A program made the position numbers and the translations under genes. This document shows, in pieces, positions 16,046 through 26,139 of a stretch of 36,200 nucleotides of DNA; the first letter of the stretch is position 1, and each line of letters starts with the position of its first letter. The notes below the pieces were generated by a model. It searched no databases and was not told where the DNA came from. It saw nothing but the letters and a program-made list of their open reading frames with translations. Source of the stretch: CAKKQX01 sp046313915 (lineage in GTDB: Bacteria > Pseudomonadota > Gammaproteobacteria > Burkholderiales > SG8-41); assembly GCA_046313915.1 (NCBI GenBank), contig JBKBXX010000019.1, positions 1 through 36,200 on the forward strand. Reading direction: 5' to 3'.

Positions 16046-16582
16046 ATGATTGATCGTGACGGATATCGCCCCAACGTCGGCATCATACTCTGCAACTGGA
16101 AAAACGAGGTTTTCTGGGGCAAACGGGTGCGAGAGCATTCGTGGCAGTTTCCGCAAGGGGGCATCAAGGCGGGCGAAACGCCGGAACTCGCGATGTATCG
16201 CGAGCTGAAGGAAGAAGTGGGGCTGGAACGCCGCCATGTGAAAATCCTCGGCCGGACCCGTGACTGGCTGCGCTACGATGTGCCCGATCACTGGATCAAA
16301 CGTGAATGGCGCGGCAACTACCGCGGCCAGAAACAGATCTGGTTTTTGCTGCGCTTGGTTGGTCGCGACTGCGACGTTTGCCTGCGTGCCACGGAGAAGC
16401 CGGAGTTCGATGCCTGGCGCTGGAACGATTACTGGGTGCCGATGGACGTGGTGGTGGAGTTCAAGCGGGAGGTCTACCAGAAGGCGTTGAACGAGCTCGC
16501 GCGTTATCTGCACCATTCGGAACGCGGCCGTGCGCGCGACGGCAGCTGCAACGGTGATGGCGTCGGCGTGATCGAAAATTGA
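16046..16582 (+). CDS. rppH: RNA pyrophosphohydrolase
   Basis: Nudix hydrolase that removes pyrophosphate from the 5' end of mRNAs, triggering RNase E decay. The 178 residues contain the full Nudix box GGIKAGETPELAMYRELKEE (followed by VGL) at about residues 36-58. The start region IDRDGYRPNVGIILCN and the segment WQFPQGGI are typical of RppH. ATG 16046 is preferred over GTG 16037 for its AGGG ribosome-binding site at a good distance. Proximity to proS and proB is a conserved betaproteobacterial neighbourhood. Confidence 0.95.
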   Translation: MIDRDGYRPNVGIILCNWKNEVFWGKRVREHSWQFPQGGIKAGETPELAMYRELKEEVGLERRHVKILGRTRDWLRYDVPDHWIKREWRGNYRGQKQIWFLLRLVGRDCDVCLRATEKPEFDAWRWNDYWVPMDVVVEFKREVYQKALNELARYLHHSERGRARDGSCNGDGVGVIEN

Positions 16583-16848
16583 GGGGCGGCAGGCTGCTCG
16601 TCCGGCTGCCCGGAGGGCCGGGCAGTTCGCCCCAGCCGGGGGTATTGTCGATGTGCGGAGTCGTGGCGCTTCTCGATGTTCCGCTACCGCTGATTTTACC
16701 GGCTGCGCGGCGCCAGCCTGCCGCCGGGGTCGCCGCTTTTCCCGCGACATCGGCTTGCACTCCTGTCAAAACGGGACGGTGACTCCTCATGGGCAAGTTC
16801 CTCGATCACAGCCCTGCTGCAAGCGGAAGCAAAAGAAAGGAAGCAACC
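16583..16848. other. Gene-free stretch after rppH, with a hairpin at 16606-16625
   Basis: About 266 bp in which no convincing gene is seen on either strand. CTGCCCGG (16606-16613) and CCGGGCAG (16618-16625) form a perfect 8-bp stem with a 4-nt loop, itself flanked by GGGGCG and CGCCCC arms (16582-16588, 16628-16633). It is a plausible end of the rppH transcript despite lacking a T-run. The last part carries the ribosome-binding site (AAAGGAAG) of the CBS-domain gene. This region marks the left edge of the probable accessory block. Confidence 0.45.
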
Positions 16849-17442
16849 ATGCTCAGAGATTATGCCCCTTTGGCCTCCCATGCCCTTCAGGCCGGCGTCG
16901 GTTATGCGCAGCCGACGCAAGCGGTGCCGGAGAAAGTGACTCCCGATGATCCCGCCTTGCAGGTGATGACCGATTTCAAGCGGGTGACCGCTGTCATCAT
17001 TCTGGCGGGGGAAACGCTGGACGAAGCGCATAGCCGCATGATCAGGCGCGGTGTGAGATTGCTGCTGGTGGTCGATCAGGACCGCAAGGTGGTGGGTTTG
17101 ATCACGGCCAACGACATCCTCGGCGAGAGGCCGGTGCAGGTCATCACCCAGTGCGGCATCCGGCGCGAAGAATTGCTGGTGCGCGACGTCATGACGCCGC
17201 AGGAAAGGCTGCAAGTGCTCGACCTGGAGGACGTACGCGTTGCCAAGGTCGGCCATATCGTTGCCACGCTCAAGGCAGCCGGGCGCCAGCACGCGCTGGT
17301 AGCGGAAACCGATGCCCGTGGACGGCAGACGGTGTGCGGGATGTTTTCGGCGACGCAGATCGCGCGGCAGCTGGGTGCGACCATACACACCAGCGAGGTG
17401 GCGCGCACTTTCTCCGAAATCGAGGCCATGCTGGCGCGGTGA
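16849..17442 (+). CDS. CBS-domain pair protein
   Basis: A 197-residue soluble protein with two CBS domains in tandem (about 45-95 and 115-180), which usually bind adenine nucleotides and form a Bateman module. Typical CBS strings are VRLLLVVDQDRKVVGLITAN and a second, weaker copy at HIVATLKAAGRQHALVAE. There is no effector domain, so it would act as a sensor subunit or stand-alone regulator. ATG 16849 is chosen over ATG 16789 because of the ribosome-binding site AAAGGAAG and a more natural N-terminus. It lies 165 bp before the rubrerythrin gene, which has its own promoter. A functional link to the redox cassette is unproven. Confidence 0.85.
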   Translation: MLRDYAPLASHALQAGVGYAQPTQAVPEKVTPDDPALQVMTDFKRVTAVIILAGETLDEAHSRMIRRGVRLLLVVDQDRKVVGLITANDILGERPVQVITQCGIRREELLVRDVMTPQERLQVLDLEDVRVAKVGHIVATLKAAGRQHALVAETDARGRQTVCGMFSATQIARQLGATIHTSEVARTFSEIEAMLAR

Positions 17443-17461
17443 AATTCCGCTCATGGGCAAA

Positions 17462-17491
17462 TTGACAGCGTTCGCGGACGGGGTTTATACT
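17462..17491 (+). promoter_or_regulatory. Strong sigma-70 promoter of the rubrerythrin cassette
   Basis: A perfect -35 element TTGACA (17462-17467) and TATACT (five of six, 17486-17491) are separated by 18 bp. Predicted start is near 17498, giving a leader of about 110 nt before the rubrerythrin gene. Confidence 0.75.
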
Positions 17492-17501
17492 GAGTTCACA
17501 G

Positions 17502-17518
17502 ATTAGATAGAGTCTAAT
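17502..17518. promoter_or_regulatory. Palindromic operator at the rubrerythrin transcription start
   Basis: ATTAGA-N5-TCTAAT is a perfect 6-bp inverted repeat centred about 12 bp downstream of the predicted start point, flanked by ACAG and CTGT in imperfect symmetry. The position is ideal for a repressor. The half-site TTAGA/TCTAA resembles Per/Fur-type boxes, which would suit a peroxide-responsive rubrerythrin; the regulator's identity is inference, and no Fur-family gene is nearby. Confidence 0.55.
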
Positions 17519-17533
17519 ATCTGTGCGTCCCCG

Positions 17534-17564
17534 CCGGAAAACAGGGGCACAAAATGTTTTCCGG
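17534..17564 (+). promoter_or_regulatory. 5'-UTR hairpin of the rubrerythrin mRNA
   Basis: CCGGAAAACA (17534-17543) and TGTTTTCCGG (17555-17564) form a perfect 10-bp stem with an 11-nt loop (GGGGCACAAAA). It lies between the operator and the ribosome-binding site AAAGGAG. It could stabilise the transcript or regulate translation; no known riboswitch class is recognised. Confidence 0.5.
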
Positions 17565-17607
17565 TTCGCCGTACGTATGTAACACTTTGATTTTAAAGGA
17601 GAAACAC

Positions 17608-18027
17608 ATGCAACTCAAAGGATCGAAAACACACAAGAACCTTAAAGATGCTTTTGCCGGCGAATCGCAAGCCAATCGCCGCTATCTTTATTTCGCAGCG
17701 AAGGCCGACGTGGAAGGCCAGAACGACGTCGCTGCGGTGTTCCGTTCCACTGCCGAGGGCGAGACCGGCCACGCCCATGGCCATCTCGAGTACCTGGAGG
17801 TCTGTGGCGATCCCGCGACCGATCTGCCGATCGGCAAGACCCGCGACAACCTGAAAGCGGCCATCGCCGGTGAAACCCACGAATACACCGACATGTATCC
17901 GGGCATGGCAAAAACCGCCCGCGAAGAGGGTTTCAGCGAAATCGCCGACTGGTTTGAAACGCTGGCCAAGGCCGAGCGCTCGCACGCCAACCGCTTCCAG
18001 AAGGCGCTGGACGCACTGACCGATTAA
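17608..18027 (+). CDS. Rubrerythrin family protein without rubredoxin domain
   Basis: A 139-residue ferritin-like four-helix di-iron protein, likely to reduce hydrogen peroxide in the cytoplasm. Di-iron ligands are in FAGESQANRRYLYFA (Glu19), AEGETGHAHGHLEY, AGETHEYTDMYP and AKAERSHANRFQK. Classical rubrerythrin carries a C-terminal rubredoxin with CPxCG motifs; here the protein ends after the fourth helix (ALDALTD), so electrons must come from another protein. The downstream Fe-S protein is an obvious candidate donor. ATG 17608 follows AAAGGAG by 7 bp. Confidence 0.94.
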   Translation: MQLKGSKTHKNLKDAFAGESQANRRYLYFAAKADVEGQNDVAAVFRSTAEGETGHAHGHLEYLEVCGDPATDLPIGKTRDNLKAAIAGETHEYTDMYPGMAKTAREEGFSEIADWFETLAKAERSHANRFQKALDALTD

Positions 18028-18035
18028 CCGCAGCT

Positions 18036-18114
18036 GAAGGCGTGAAGGGTGAATGCGCGGGGGTGGGAACCCTGCGCGCAGCCACTCTTCACCTTTCGCT
18101 GCCCGCCTTTCACT
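18036..18114. repeat. Degenerate intergenic palindrome before the Fe-S protein gene
   Basis: The left arm GAAGGCGTGAAGGGTGA (18036-18052) is identical to 6742-6758. TGCGCG and CGCGCA form an inner stem, and the right arm ACTCTTCACCTTTCGC and final CTTTCAC (to 18114) pair back imperfectly. The element fills most of the gap between the rubrerythrin and Fe-S genes and ends 5 bp before the next ATG, leaving no Shine-Dalgarno sequence. Confidence 0.6.
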
Positions 18115-18118
18115 CAAA

Positions 18119-19447
<1,329 letters not shown>

Positions 19448-19450
19448 ATG

Positions 19451-19507
19451 CGTGAGCGGTGGGCCGTAAACGGCAATTCCACGACGACTCGCTGCTCACT
19501 GCTCACG
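19451..19507. repeat. Degenerate intergenic palindrome before DUF3501
   Basis: CGTGAGCGGTG (19451-19461) pairs with CACTGCTCACG (19497-19507) with one G:T pair. The loop contains AAACGGCAA, shared with the palindrome at 1219. It sits between the Fe-S protein stop and the DUF3501 ribosome-binding site. It has the same style (GTGARSGGTG units) as the elements at 6742 and 18036. Confidence 0.55.
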
Positions 19508-19517
19508 AGGACACGAA

Positions 19518-20102
19518 ATGCCACAAATTACCCGCGACAGCCTGATGTCCCTGGAAGCCTATGCCAGGTCCCGTAATGAATTCCGCGCCAAGGTGATGGA
19601 GCACAAGAAAACCCGCACCTTGCCGCTGGGCGACAATGTGACGCTGATTTTCGAGGACGAGCTCACCATACGCTACCAGATCCAGGAAATGCTGCGCGCC
19701 GAGCGCATTTTCGAGGAAGAAGGAATCAAGGACGAGCTCGATGCCTATAACCCGCTGGTTCCCGATGGCCGCAACTGGAAGGCGACGATGCTGATCGAGT
19801 ATCCCGATATCGACGAGCGCCGCAGGATGCTGGCGAAGCTGATCGGCATCGAAGACAAGGTATGGGTCAAGGTCGAAGGCCACCAGCGCGTCTACGCCAT
19901 CGCGGACGAGGATATGGAGCGTGAGAATGCCGAAAAAACCTCGTCGGTCCATTTCCTGCGCTTCGAGCTCGACGATGCGATGGTTCAGGCGTTGAAGCGC
20001 GGAGCTCGGCTGGCGGCGGGAATCGACCATCCGCAATATAATGTGACTGTCGAAAACGTCGATCCGGCGGTGCGCGCTTCGCTGGTCGCGGATCTCGCCT
20101 GA
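19518..20102 (+). CDS. DUF3501 family protein
   Basis: A 194-residue soluble protein recognised as DUF3501, with MPQITRDSLMSLEAYARSR at the start and the conserved RTLPLGDNVTLIFEDELTIR and QIQEMLRAERIFEEEGI segments. It contains no cysteine, so it is unlikely to bind an Fe-S cluster itself. An acidic, Glu/Arg-rich middle suggests a protein-binding or structural role. I recall DUF3501 genes next to HdrD-like Fe-S proteins and rubrerythrins in other proteobacteria, which supports a three-gene functional unit. Biochemical function is unknown. Confidence 0.9.
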   Translation: MPQITRDSLMSLEAYARSRNEFRAKVMEHKKTRTLPLGDNVTLIFEDELTIRYQIQEMLRAERIFEEEGIKDELDAYNPLVPDGRNWKATMLIEYPDIDERRRMLAKLIGIEDKVWVKVEGHQRVYAIADEDMERENAEKTSSVHFLRFELDDAMVQALKRGARLAAGIDHPQYNVTVENVDPAVRASLVADLA

Positions 20103-20216
20103 GATTCCCGCGAAGCGGTTCCAGGCCCGAAGCTGGTGTGATCTGAGGGAGTAGTCCGCTGCAACATGCAGCAAAGCAAGCCTGCCGGTCCGAGATCTGT
20201 TGGAGGAGGGAGCCGC

Positions 20217-21428
20217 ATGATGGAGTCCAGGTTGTTTGGCCGTTTCGAACAGCGTCTGCGCGAACTCGGTCTGCCCCTCGGCGTGACATTGTGGAACGGG
20301 CAATCGGTGACGCCGGTCGCGCCGCCGCGGGTCAAGCTCACGGTGCGTTCGCCCAAGGCGCTGGCCGTGCTCGTCAATCCCAGCATGGGCAAGCTTGCCC
20401 GCCATTATGTCGAGCAGGAAATCGATCTCGAGGGCGATACCCGCGAACTGGTCCGGATGGGCGAGTTGCTGAGCGCGGCCCCGGTCGCGCCCCATCGCGA
20501 CGGACATTTCCGCCTTCGCAAATGGATCAGCCATTCGCGCCGTTTCGACCGCAAGGCAATCGGCTATCACTACGATGTCGGCGATGACTTTTTCGGCCTG
20601 TGGCTCGACCGGCGGCGGGTCTATTCGTGCGCCTACTTCCGGCGCGCAGACGATACCCTGGAGATTGCCCAGGAGCAGAAGCTCGATCACATCTGCCGCA
20701 AGCTGCAATTACGGCCCGGCGAGCGTTTTCTCGACATCGGCTGCGGCTGGGGCGCGCTCATCATGTGGGCTGCGCAGCGTTACAAGGTTCGTGCCACCGG
20801 CGTTACCTTGAGCCGCAACCAGCACGATTATGCCCGGCGCCGCATCCGCGAAGAGGGACTCGAGGATTTGTGCGAGGTCAGGCTGCTGGATTATCGTGAC
20901 GTGCCGGAGGACGTGCCCTTCGACAAGATCGCGAGCGTTGGCATGTTTGAACACGTCGGCAAGAAGAACCTGCCACTTTATTTCGCCAAGATCTTCCGTT
21001 TGCTCAGGCCCGGCGGTCTGGTGATGAACCACGGCATCACGCTCAATACGCTCGACCAGGAAGAACTCGGCAGCGACATCGGCGAGTTCATCGACGATTA
21101 TGTTTTTCCGGGCGGCGAACTGGTGCACATCTCGCAGGTGATTGCCGAAATGTCGAGTCAGGGTCTCGAATGCTGGGATATCGAAAGCCTGCGACCGCAT
21201 TACGCCAAGACCCTCTGGCACTGGGTGGAGCGCCTGGAAGCGAACCGCGAAGCCGCGTTTGCCGGTGTCGGCGAAAAAGTCTACCGCATATGGCGGGTGT
21301 ACATGGCGGGGTCGGCGCACGCTTTCGAGCGCGGCTGGCTGTCGGTCTACCAGGTGCTCGCCGGCAGATCGACCGCAAGCGGTGCCTTGGCTTTTCCACC
21401 GACGCGCGATTACATCTATGAAAAATGA
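20217..21428 (+). CDS. cfa: Cyclopropane-fatty-acyl-phospholipid synthase
   Basis: SAM-dependent methyltransferase that adds a methylene bridge to unsaturated acyl chains of membrane phospholipids, often under stress. The 403-residue protein has an N-terminal lipid-binding part (about 1-110), then the conserved AIGYHYDVGDDFFGLWLD and YSCAYFRRADDTLE. The SAM motif is FLDIGCGWGALIMWAA at about 178-193, and SVGMFEHVGKKNLP follows. ATG 20217 is chosen because of a strong GGAGGAGGG ribosome-binding site 6 bp upstream. The 114-bp gap after DUF3501 shows no clear promoter. Its end overlaps the CNP1-like gene by 11 bp. Confidence 0.94.
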   Translation: MMESRLFGRFEQRLRELGLPLGVTLWNGQSVTPVAPPRVKLTVRSPKALAVLVNPSMGKLARHYVEQEIDLEGDTRELVRMGELLSAAPVAPHRDGHFRLRKWISHSRRFDRKAIGYHYDVGDDFFGLWLDRRRVYSCAYFRRADDTLEIAQEQKLDHICRKLQLRPGERFLDIGCGWGALIMWAAQRYKVRATGVTLSRNQHDYARRRIREEGLEDLCEVRLLDYRDVPEDVPFDKIASVGMFEHVGKKNLPLYFAKIFRLLRPGGLVMNHGITLNTLDQEELGSDIGEFIDDYVFPGGELVHISQVIAEMSSQGLECWDIESLRPHYAKTLWHWVERLEANREAAFAGVGEKVYRIWRVYMAGSAHAFERGWLSVYQVLAGRSTASGALAFPPTRDYIYEK

Positions 21429-21933
21429 CGCATTGCTGCTGGCGGCAGTGCTGGCATTGCCGCCATCTGCCCTCGCGCAATGGAGCGGCTGGGATTACGA
21501 ATTCGACCAGGAAAAAAAACCGTGGTCCGAAATCGAGGTGCGGATTCCGCCTTATCCCCAGCCACAGAACCTGGTCGAGTTCGAGGCTGGCGCGGCATCA
21601 CCTCATCGGTTCTATGTCGACCCGGGATCGATTTCGGTCGGTGGCGACGGCGTAGTGCGCTACATCCTCGTGATCAAGACCGCCGGTGGCGCAAGCAATG
21701 TCACTTTCGAAGGCATGCGCTGCGCCACGCGGCAGCAGAAGTACTACGCGACGGGCCGCAGCGACGGCAGTTGGGCACGGGCGCGCAATCCGGCGTGGAA
21801 CCACATCGAGCACAAGGAAATCAACCGCCATCACATCGTGCTTTATGCCGATTTTTTCTGTAACGGCAAGCTGCAGTTGAGTGCCGAGGAAGTGCTGGCG
21901 CGGGTGAAGGGCAGCGCGGTCAGCTTCCGTTAG
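21418..21933 (+). CDS. CNP1-like family exported protein
   Basis: A 171-residue protein with an N-terminal signal peptide (MKNDALLLAAVLALPPSALA, cleavage before QWSGWDYEF). The mature part, with PWSEIEVRIPPYPQP, RFYVDPGSISVGGDGVVRY and KTAGGASNVTFEGMRC, matches the CNP1-like family (related to a neisserial cryptic protein) of unknown function. Two Cys residues (in GMRCATR and FFCNG) may form a disulfide. The start overlaps the cfa stop by 11 bp. Elsewhere in betaproteobacteria I recall this gene near proB and rppH, so the intervening block here may be an insertion. Confidence 0.85.
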   Translation: MKNDALLLAAVLALPPSALAQWSGWDYEFDQEKKPWSEIEVRIPPYPQPQNLVEFEAGAASPHRFYVDPGSISVGGDGVVRYILVIKTAGGASNVTFEGMRCATRQQKYYATGRSDGSWARARNPAWNHIEHKEINRHHIVLYADFFCNGKLQLSAEEVLARVKGSAVSFR

Positions 21934-21936
21934 GTC

Positions 21937-21967
21937 GTCGCGGTTGCGGGCATGGCGTAACCGCGAC
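21937..21967. terminator. Bidirectional hairpin between CNP1-like gene and proB
   Basis: GTCGCGGTT (21937-21945) and AACCGCGAC (21959-21967) form a perfect 9-bp stem with a 13-nt loop in the 58-bp gap between two convergent genes. A second small stem (GCCGG/CCGGC) follows. No T-run; probable transcription boundary. Confidence 0.45.
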
Positions 21968-21991
21968 CAGCCGGCGATTTCCGGCGAGCTG

Positions 21992-23110
21992 CTAGAGCAG
22001 GACCAGGTTGTCTCTGTGGATGAGTTCCGGTTCGTCGACGTAACCGAGCTTGGCCTCGATTTCGTTTGAAGGCGTGCGCAGGATGCGGCGTGTTTCTGCT
22101 GCGCTGTAATTGACGAGGCCGCGTGCGACTTCGTGTCGCGCCTCGTCGAGACAGCGCACGACTTCTCCGCGCTCGAAATTTCCCGAGGCTTCGAGAACGC
22201 CGATCGGCAGCAGGCTCTTGTTGTCGATTTTCAGCGCCTTGACTGCGCCGGCGTCCAGCACGAGTTCGCCGCGCACCTGCAGATGGTCGGCGAGCCATTG
22301 TTTGCGTGCGGCAAGCGTTGCCCGTTCGGCAACGAGCTGAGTGCCGAGCCGCTCGCCGCGGGCGAGCCGCAGCAGCACGTTTTCTTCCCGCCCCGAGGCG
22401 ATGACGGTATGCGCTCCGCTGCGCGCCGCGCGTTTGGCTGCGAGCACTTTGGTGCGCATTCCACCCAGCCCGATAGGGCTGCCGGCGCCGCCGGCCATCG
22501 CCTCGAGCCGTGGATCGCCGGCCCGGCCCTCGGGGACGAGCTTTGCCGCGGGATCCCGGCGCGGGTCCTTGTCGTAGAGGCCGGCCTGGTCGGTGAGGAT
22601 GATCAGCACGTCGGCTTCGACCAGGTTGGTGACCAGTGCGGCGAGCGTGTCGTTGTCGCCGAAACGGATCTCGTCGGTCGCCACGGTATCGTTTTCATTG
22701 ATGATGGGGATGACGCCCAGACCGAGCAGCGTGCGCAGCGTCGAGCGCGCATTGAGATAGCGCCTGCGGTCAGCGAGATCTTCATGGGTGAGCAGAATTT
22801 GTGCGGCGATCAGCCCGTGCTGGCGAAAACAGGATTCGTACGCCTTGATCAGCCCCATCTGTCCGACCGCGGCCGCAGCCTGTAGCTCATGCAGAGCACG
22901 CGGGCGCCTGTCCCAGCCGAGCCGCTGCATGCCTTCGGCGATCGCACCGCTCGACACCAGCACGATCTCGTAGCCGGCATGACTGAGCTGCGCGATCTGT
23001 TCCGCCCAGCGCGACAGCGCGGCGTGATCCAGCCCCGCGCCCTGGTTGGTGACGAGGCCGCTGCCGACTTTGACGACCAGCCGTCTGGCGTTTTCTAGAA
23101 CCGAGCCCAT
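21992..23110 (-). CDS. proB: Glutamate 5-kinase
   Basis: Phosphorylates glutamate to glutamyl-5-phosphate, the first step of proline synthesis. The 372-residue length includes the amino-acid-kinase domain (about 8-255) with RRLVVKVGSGLV, VLVSSGAIAEGMQRLG, PIINENDTVATDEIRFGDND and GGMRTKVLAAKRA, and a C-terminal PUA domain (about 280-360), typical of the longer bacterial form. It lies 73 bp downstream of obgE on the same strand, so it is probably part of the rplU-rpmA-obgE-proB gene string. Confidence 0.96.
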   Translation of the reverse strand: MGSVLENARRLVVKVGSGLVTNQGAGLDHAALSRWAEQIAQLSHAGYEIVLVSSGAIAEGMQRLGWDRRPRALHELQAAAAVGQMGLIKAYESCFRQHGLIAAQILLTHEDLADRRRYLNARSTLRTLLGLGVIPIINENDTVATDEIRFGDNDTLAALVTNLVEADVLIILTDQAGLYDKDPRRDPAAKLVPEGRAGDPRLEAMAGGAGSPIGLGGMRTKVLAAKRAARSGAHTVIASGREENVLLRLARGERLGTQLVAERATLAARKQWLADHLQVRGELVLDAGAVKALKIDNKSLLPIGVLEASGNFERGEVVRCLDEARHEVARGLVNYSAAETRRILRTPSNEIEAKLGYVDEPELIHRDNLVLL

Positions 23111-23153
23111 TCAGAAACCTTCACGGCGCAAAGTGTTGCAACCATGAAACCCT

Positions 23154-23179
23154 CCGCAACAGGCTGCGGCCCGTTGCGG
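23154..23179 (-). terminator. Possible hairpin after obgE
   Basis: CCGCAAC (23154-23160) and GTTGCGG (23173-23179) form a 7-bp stem with a 12-nt loop in the obgE-proB gap. On the minus strand it is followed only by a short TTT, so it may attenuate rather than end transcription. Confidence 0.3.
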
Positions 23180-23183
23180 TTGG

Positions 23184-24290
23184 TCATGAGCATGCTTCCG
23201 CTTTGTTTTTGGCGGATTTTTTCCGCGGTTTTGCCCTGGTTCCATTTTTTTCAACGGCTTTCCCGTCGTCGGCACCGACCCCGTTCTGCTCGAGGTGGTC
23301 CATGATCGCATGGACCAACTGCCGGCAACCCTCGCCGGTAAGCGCGGAAATGATAAAGCTTTTCCCCTTCCAGCCCAAATCCTTGACGAATTTGCGGGCA
23401 ATGTCGTCCCGTTGTTCCGGGTCGAGGAGGTCGGCCTTGTTCAGCACCAGCCAGCGGGGTTTGCGATAAAGCGCCTCGTCATATTTTCTGAGTTCCCTGA
23501 CGATGGCTTTTGCTTCGCGCAACGGATCGGCGGTTTCGTCCGGCGGCGCGATATCGACGAGGTGCAGCAACAGCCGGGTGCGTGCCAGGTGACGCAGGAA
23601 CTGATGGCCGAGTCCGGCGCCTTCCGCCGCGCCCTCGATCAGTCCGGGAATGTCGGCAACGACAAAGCTGCGATTGACATCGGCGCGGACCACGCCGAGA
23701 TTGGGATGCAGGGTGGTGAATGGGTAATCGGCAACCTTGGGACGGGCGGCGGAGATGGCGCGGATGAAGGTCGATTTTCCGGCGTTGGGCATGCCGAGCA
23801 GTCCCACATCGGCGAGCACCTTGAGTTCGAGCTTGAGCTTGCGGCTTTCTCCGGGTTCGCCGAGGGTGAACTGGCGTGGAGTACGGTTCACGCTCGATTT
23901 GAAATGCAGATTGCCCAAGCCACCCTTGCCGCCTTTGGCGAGCAGGGTTTGCTGGCCGTGGTGGTCGAGGTCGGCGAGTACCTCGCCGGTTTCGAAATCG
24001 CTTATCACCGTGCCTACCGGCATGCGCAACACGATGTCGGGTGCCGATTTGCCGTAGCAATCGGAGCCGTGTCCTTTCTCGCCGTTTTTGGCGCGGTGAA
24101 TGCGCGCATAGCGATAGTCGATCAGGGTGTTGATGTTGCGGTCGGCGAGCGCGTAGATACTGCCGCCGCGCCCGCCGTCGCCGCCATCCGGCCCGCCGCG
24201 CGGCACGAACTTCTCGCGCCTGAAACTGGCGACGCCGTCCCCGCCTTTGCCGGCGTGGACATCGATGATCGCTTCGTCTATGAATTTCAT
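23184..24290 (-). CDS. obgE: Obg GTPase (ObgE/CgtA)
   Basis: Large-ribosomal-subunit-associated GTPase involved in ribosome maturation and stress responses. The 368 residues comprise the glycine-rich Obg fold (1-158; GGPDGGDGGRGGSIYALAD) and the GTPase domain. Its G motifs are G1 GMPNAGKST (about 166), G3 DIPGLIEGAAEGAGLGHQFL and G4 LNKADL. A Lys-rich C-terminal tail follows. It lies downstream of rplU-rpmA in the classic order but behind a strong terminator, so read-through or a separate promoter must supply it. Confidence 0.97.
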   Translation of the reverse strand: MKFIDEAIIDVHAGKGGDGVASFRREKFVPRGGPDGGDGGRGGSIYALADRNINTLIDYRYARIHRAKNGEKGHGSDCYGKSAPDIVLRMPVGTVISDFETGEVLADLDHHGQQTLLAKGGKGGLGNLHFKSSVNRTPRQFTLGEPGESRKLKLELKVLADVGLLGMPNAGKSTFIRAISAARPKVADYPFTTLHPNLGVVRADVNRSFVVADIPGLIEGAAEGAGLGHQFLRHLARTRLLLHLVDIAPPDETADPLREAKAIVRELRKYDEALYRKPRWLVLNKADLLDPEQRDDIARKFVKDLGWKGKSFIISALTGEGCRQLVHAIMDHLEQNGVGADDGKAVEKNGTRAKPRKKSAKNKAEACS

Positions 24291-24313
24291 GGTGATTTGA
24301 CCGTGGCGGGAAA

Positions 24314-24341
24314 CAAAAAAGCCCTGTCGTCCGACAGGGCC
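24314..24341 (-). terminator. Rho-independent terminator after rpmA
   Basis: The stem GCCCTGTC/GACAGGGC (within 24321-24340), with a small loop, is followed on the minus strand by TTTTTT (24315-24320). It is in the rpmA-obgE gap and is the clearest intrinsic terminator of the window. Confidence 0.8.
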
Positions 24342-24365
24342 TTTCCGCGCCGGGATACTTTCGTC

Positions 24366-24623
24366 TCAGGCAGGAAGCACGCTGACCATCTTGTGCTTGC
24401 GCGGACCTTTCTGGGAAAACTCGATCTTCCCCGTCACCTTGGCAAACAGGGTGTGGTCTTTGCCGATGCCGACGTTTTCTCCCGGATGCACGCGGGTGCC
24501 GCGCTGGCGCACGATGATGCTGCCTGCCGGAACGACCTCGCCGCCGAAGCACTTGACGCCCAGCCGCTTGGCTTGTGAATCGCGGCCGTTACGCGAGCTG
24601 CCGCCTGCTTTTTTATGTGCCAT
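24366..24623 (-). CDS. rpmA: 50S ribosomal protein L27
   Basis: An 85-residue ribosomal protein near the peptidyl transferase centre. The canonical start MAHKKAGGSSRNGRDSQAKR and the core LGVKCFGGEVV and IIVRQRGTRVHPG are unmistakable. There is no N-terminal extension of the Firmicutes type, so it does not need proteolytic processing. It is 12 bp downstream of rplU. Confidence 0.98.
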   Translation of the reverse strand: MAHKKAGGSSRNGRDSQAKRLGVKCFGGEVVPAGSIIVRQRGTRVHPGENVGIGKDHTLFAKVTGKIEFSQKGPRKHKMVSVLPA

Positions 24624-24635
24624 GTGTGTCTGCTC

Positions 24636-24947
24636 CTAGCCTGCGATGCCGAGAATCTCGATCTCGGTATAGTTTTGGCGATGCCCCTGGTTCTTGCGGT
24701 AGTGCTTGCGGCGGCGCATCTTGAAAATGCGCACCTTGTCGCCGCGCCCCTGGGCAATGACTTTGGCCGTGACCGAGGCTCCGCCGACCAGCGGCGTGCC
24801 CATCTTGACCGCGTCGCCGTCCGTCACCATCAAAACCTGGTCCAGCACGATTTCGGTCCCGATGTCTGCAGGTATCTGTTCTACCTTGAGTTTTTCGCCG
24901 GCGCTCACCCGGTACTGCTTGCCGCCGGTTTTTATGACCGCATACAT
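24636..24947 (-). CDS. rplU: 50S ribosomal protein L21
   Basis: A 103-residue 23S-rRNA-binding protein. ATG 24947 gives the canonical MYAVIKTGGKQYRVSAGEKL start; an upstream in-frame ATG at 25013 would add 22 unlikely residues and lies upstream of the predicted -10 element. The C-terminal basic FKMRRRKHYRKNQGHRQNY is typical of L21. It is first in the rplU-rpmA unit behind a strong promoter and is divergent from ispB. Confidence 0.98.
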   Translation of the reverse strand: MYAVIKTGGKQYRVSAGEKLKVEQIPADIGTEIVLDQVLMVTDGDAVKMGTPLVGGASVTAKVIAQGRGDKVRIFKMRRRKHYRKNQGHRQNYTEIEILGIAG

Positions 24948-24984
24948 GGAGTAACCCCGCTCTAACGCTTTTGGAAAACCATGC

Positions 24985-25013
24985 ATTCTACAAAGATTAC
25001 GGTTCCGAGTCAA
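24985..25013 (-). promoter_or_regulatory. Strong sigma-70 promoter of rplU-rpmA
   Basis: On the minus strand, TTGACT (25013-25008, five of six) and TAGAAT (24990-24985, five of six) are separated by 17 bp. The predicted start is about 30 bp before the rplU ATG. Confidence 0.75.
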
Positions 25014-25166
25014 AGGGAATCAGGCCCGGCGTGCCATCAGGAAACGGTTTGGCATCAAGGAGTTGGCTGGGGCGCCCGGCTCCGGGCCGGCTTTGCGTCG
25101 CGCGCGGCGGCTGCCCCGCAGGGGGCCGGACTGGTATCATCCACACTTTTTCTTCGCGGAATTTCC

Positions 25167-26135
<969 letters not shown>

Positions 26136-26139
26136 CGGA

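Noticed and set aside
15860..16750. A 296-codon minus-strand open frame covering rppH and the following gap, a possible gene in 16583-16848
   Set aside because: Most of it is antisense to rppH, and the part in the gap has Arg/Ala-rich low-information sequence with no conserved motif.
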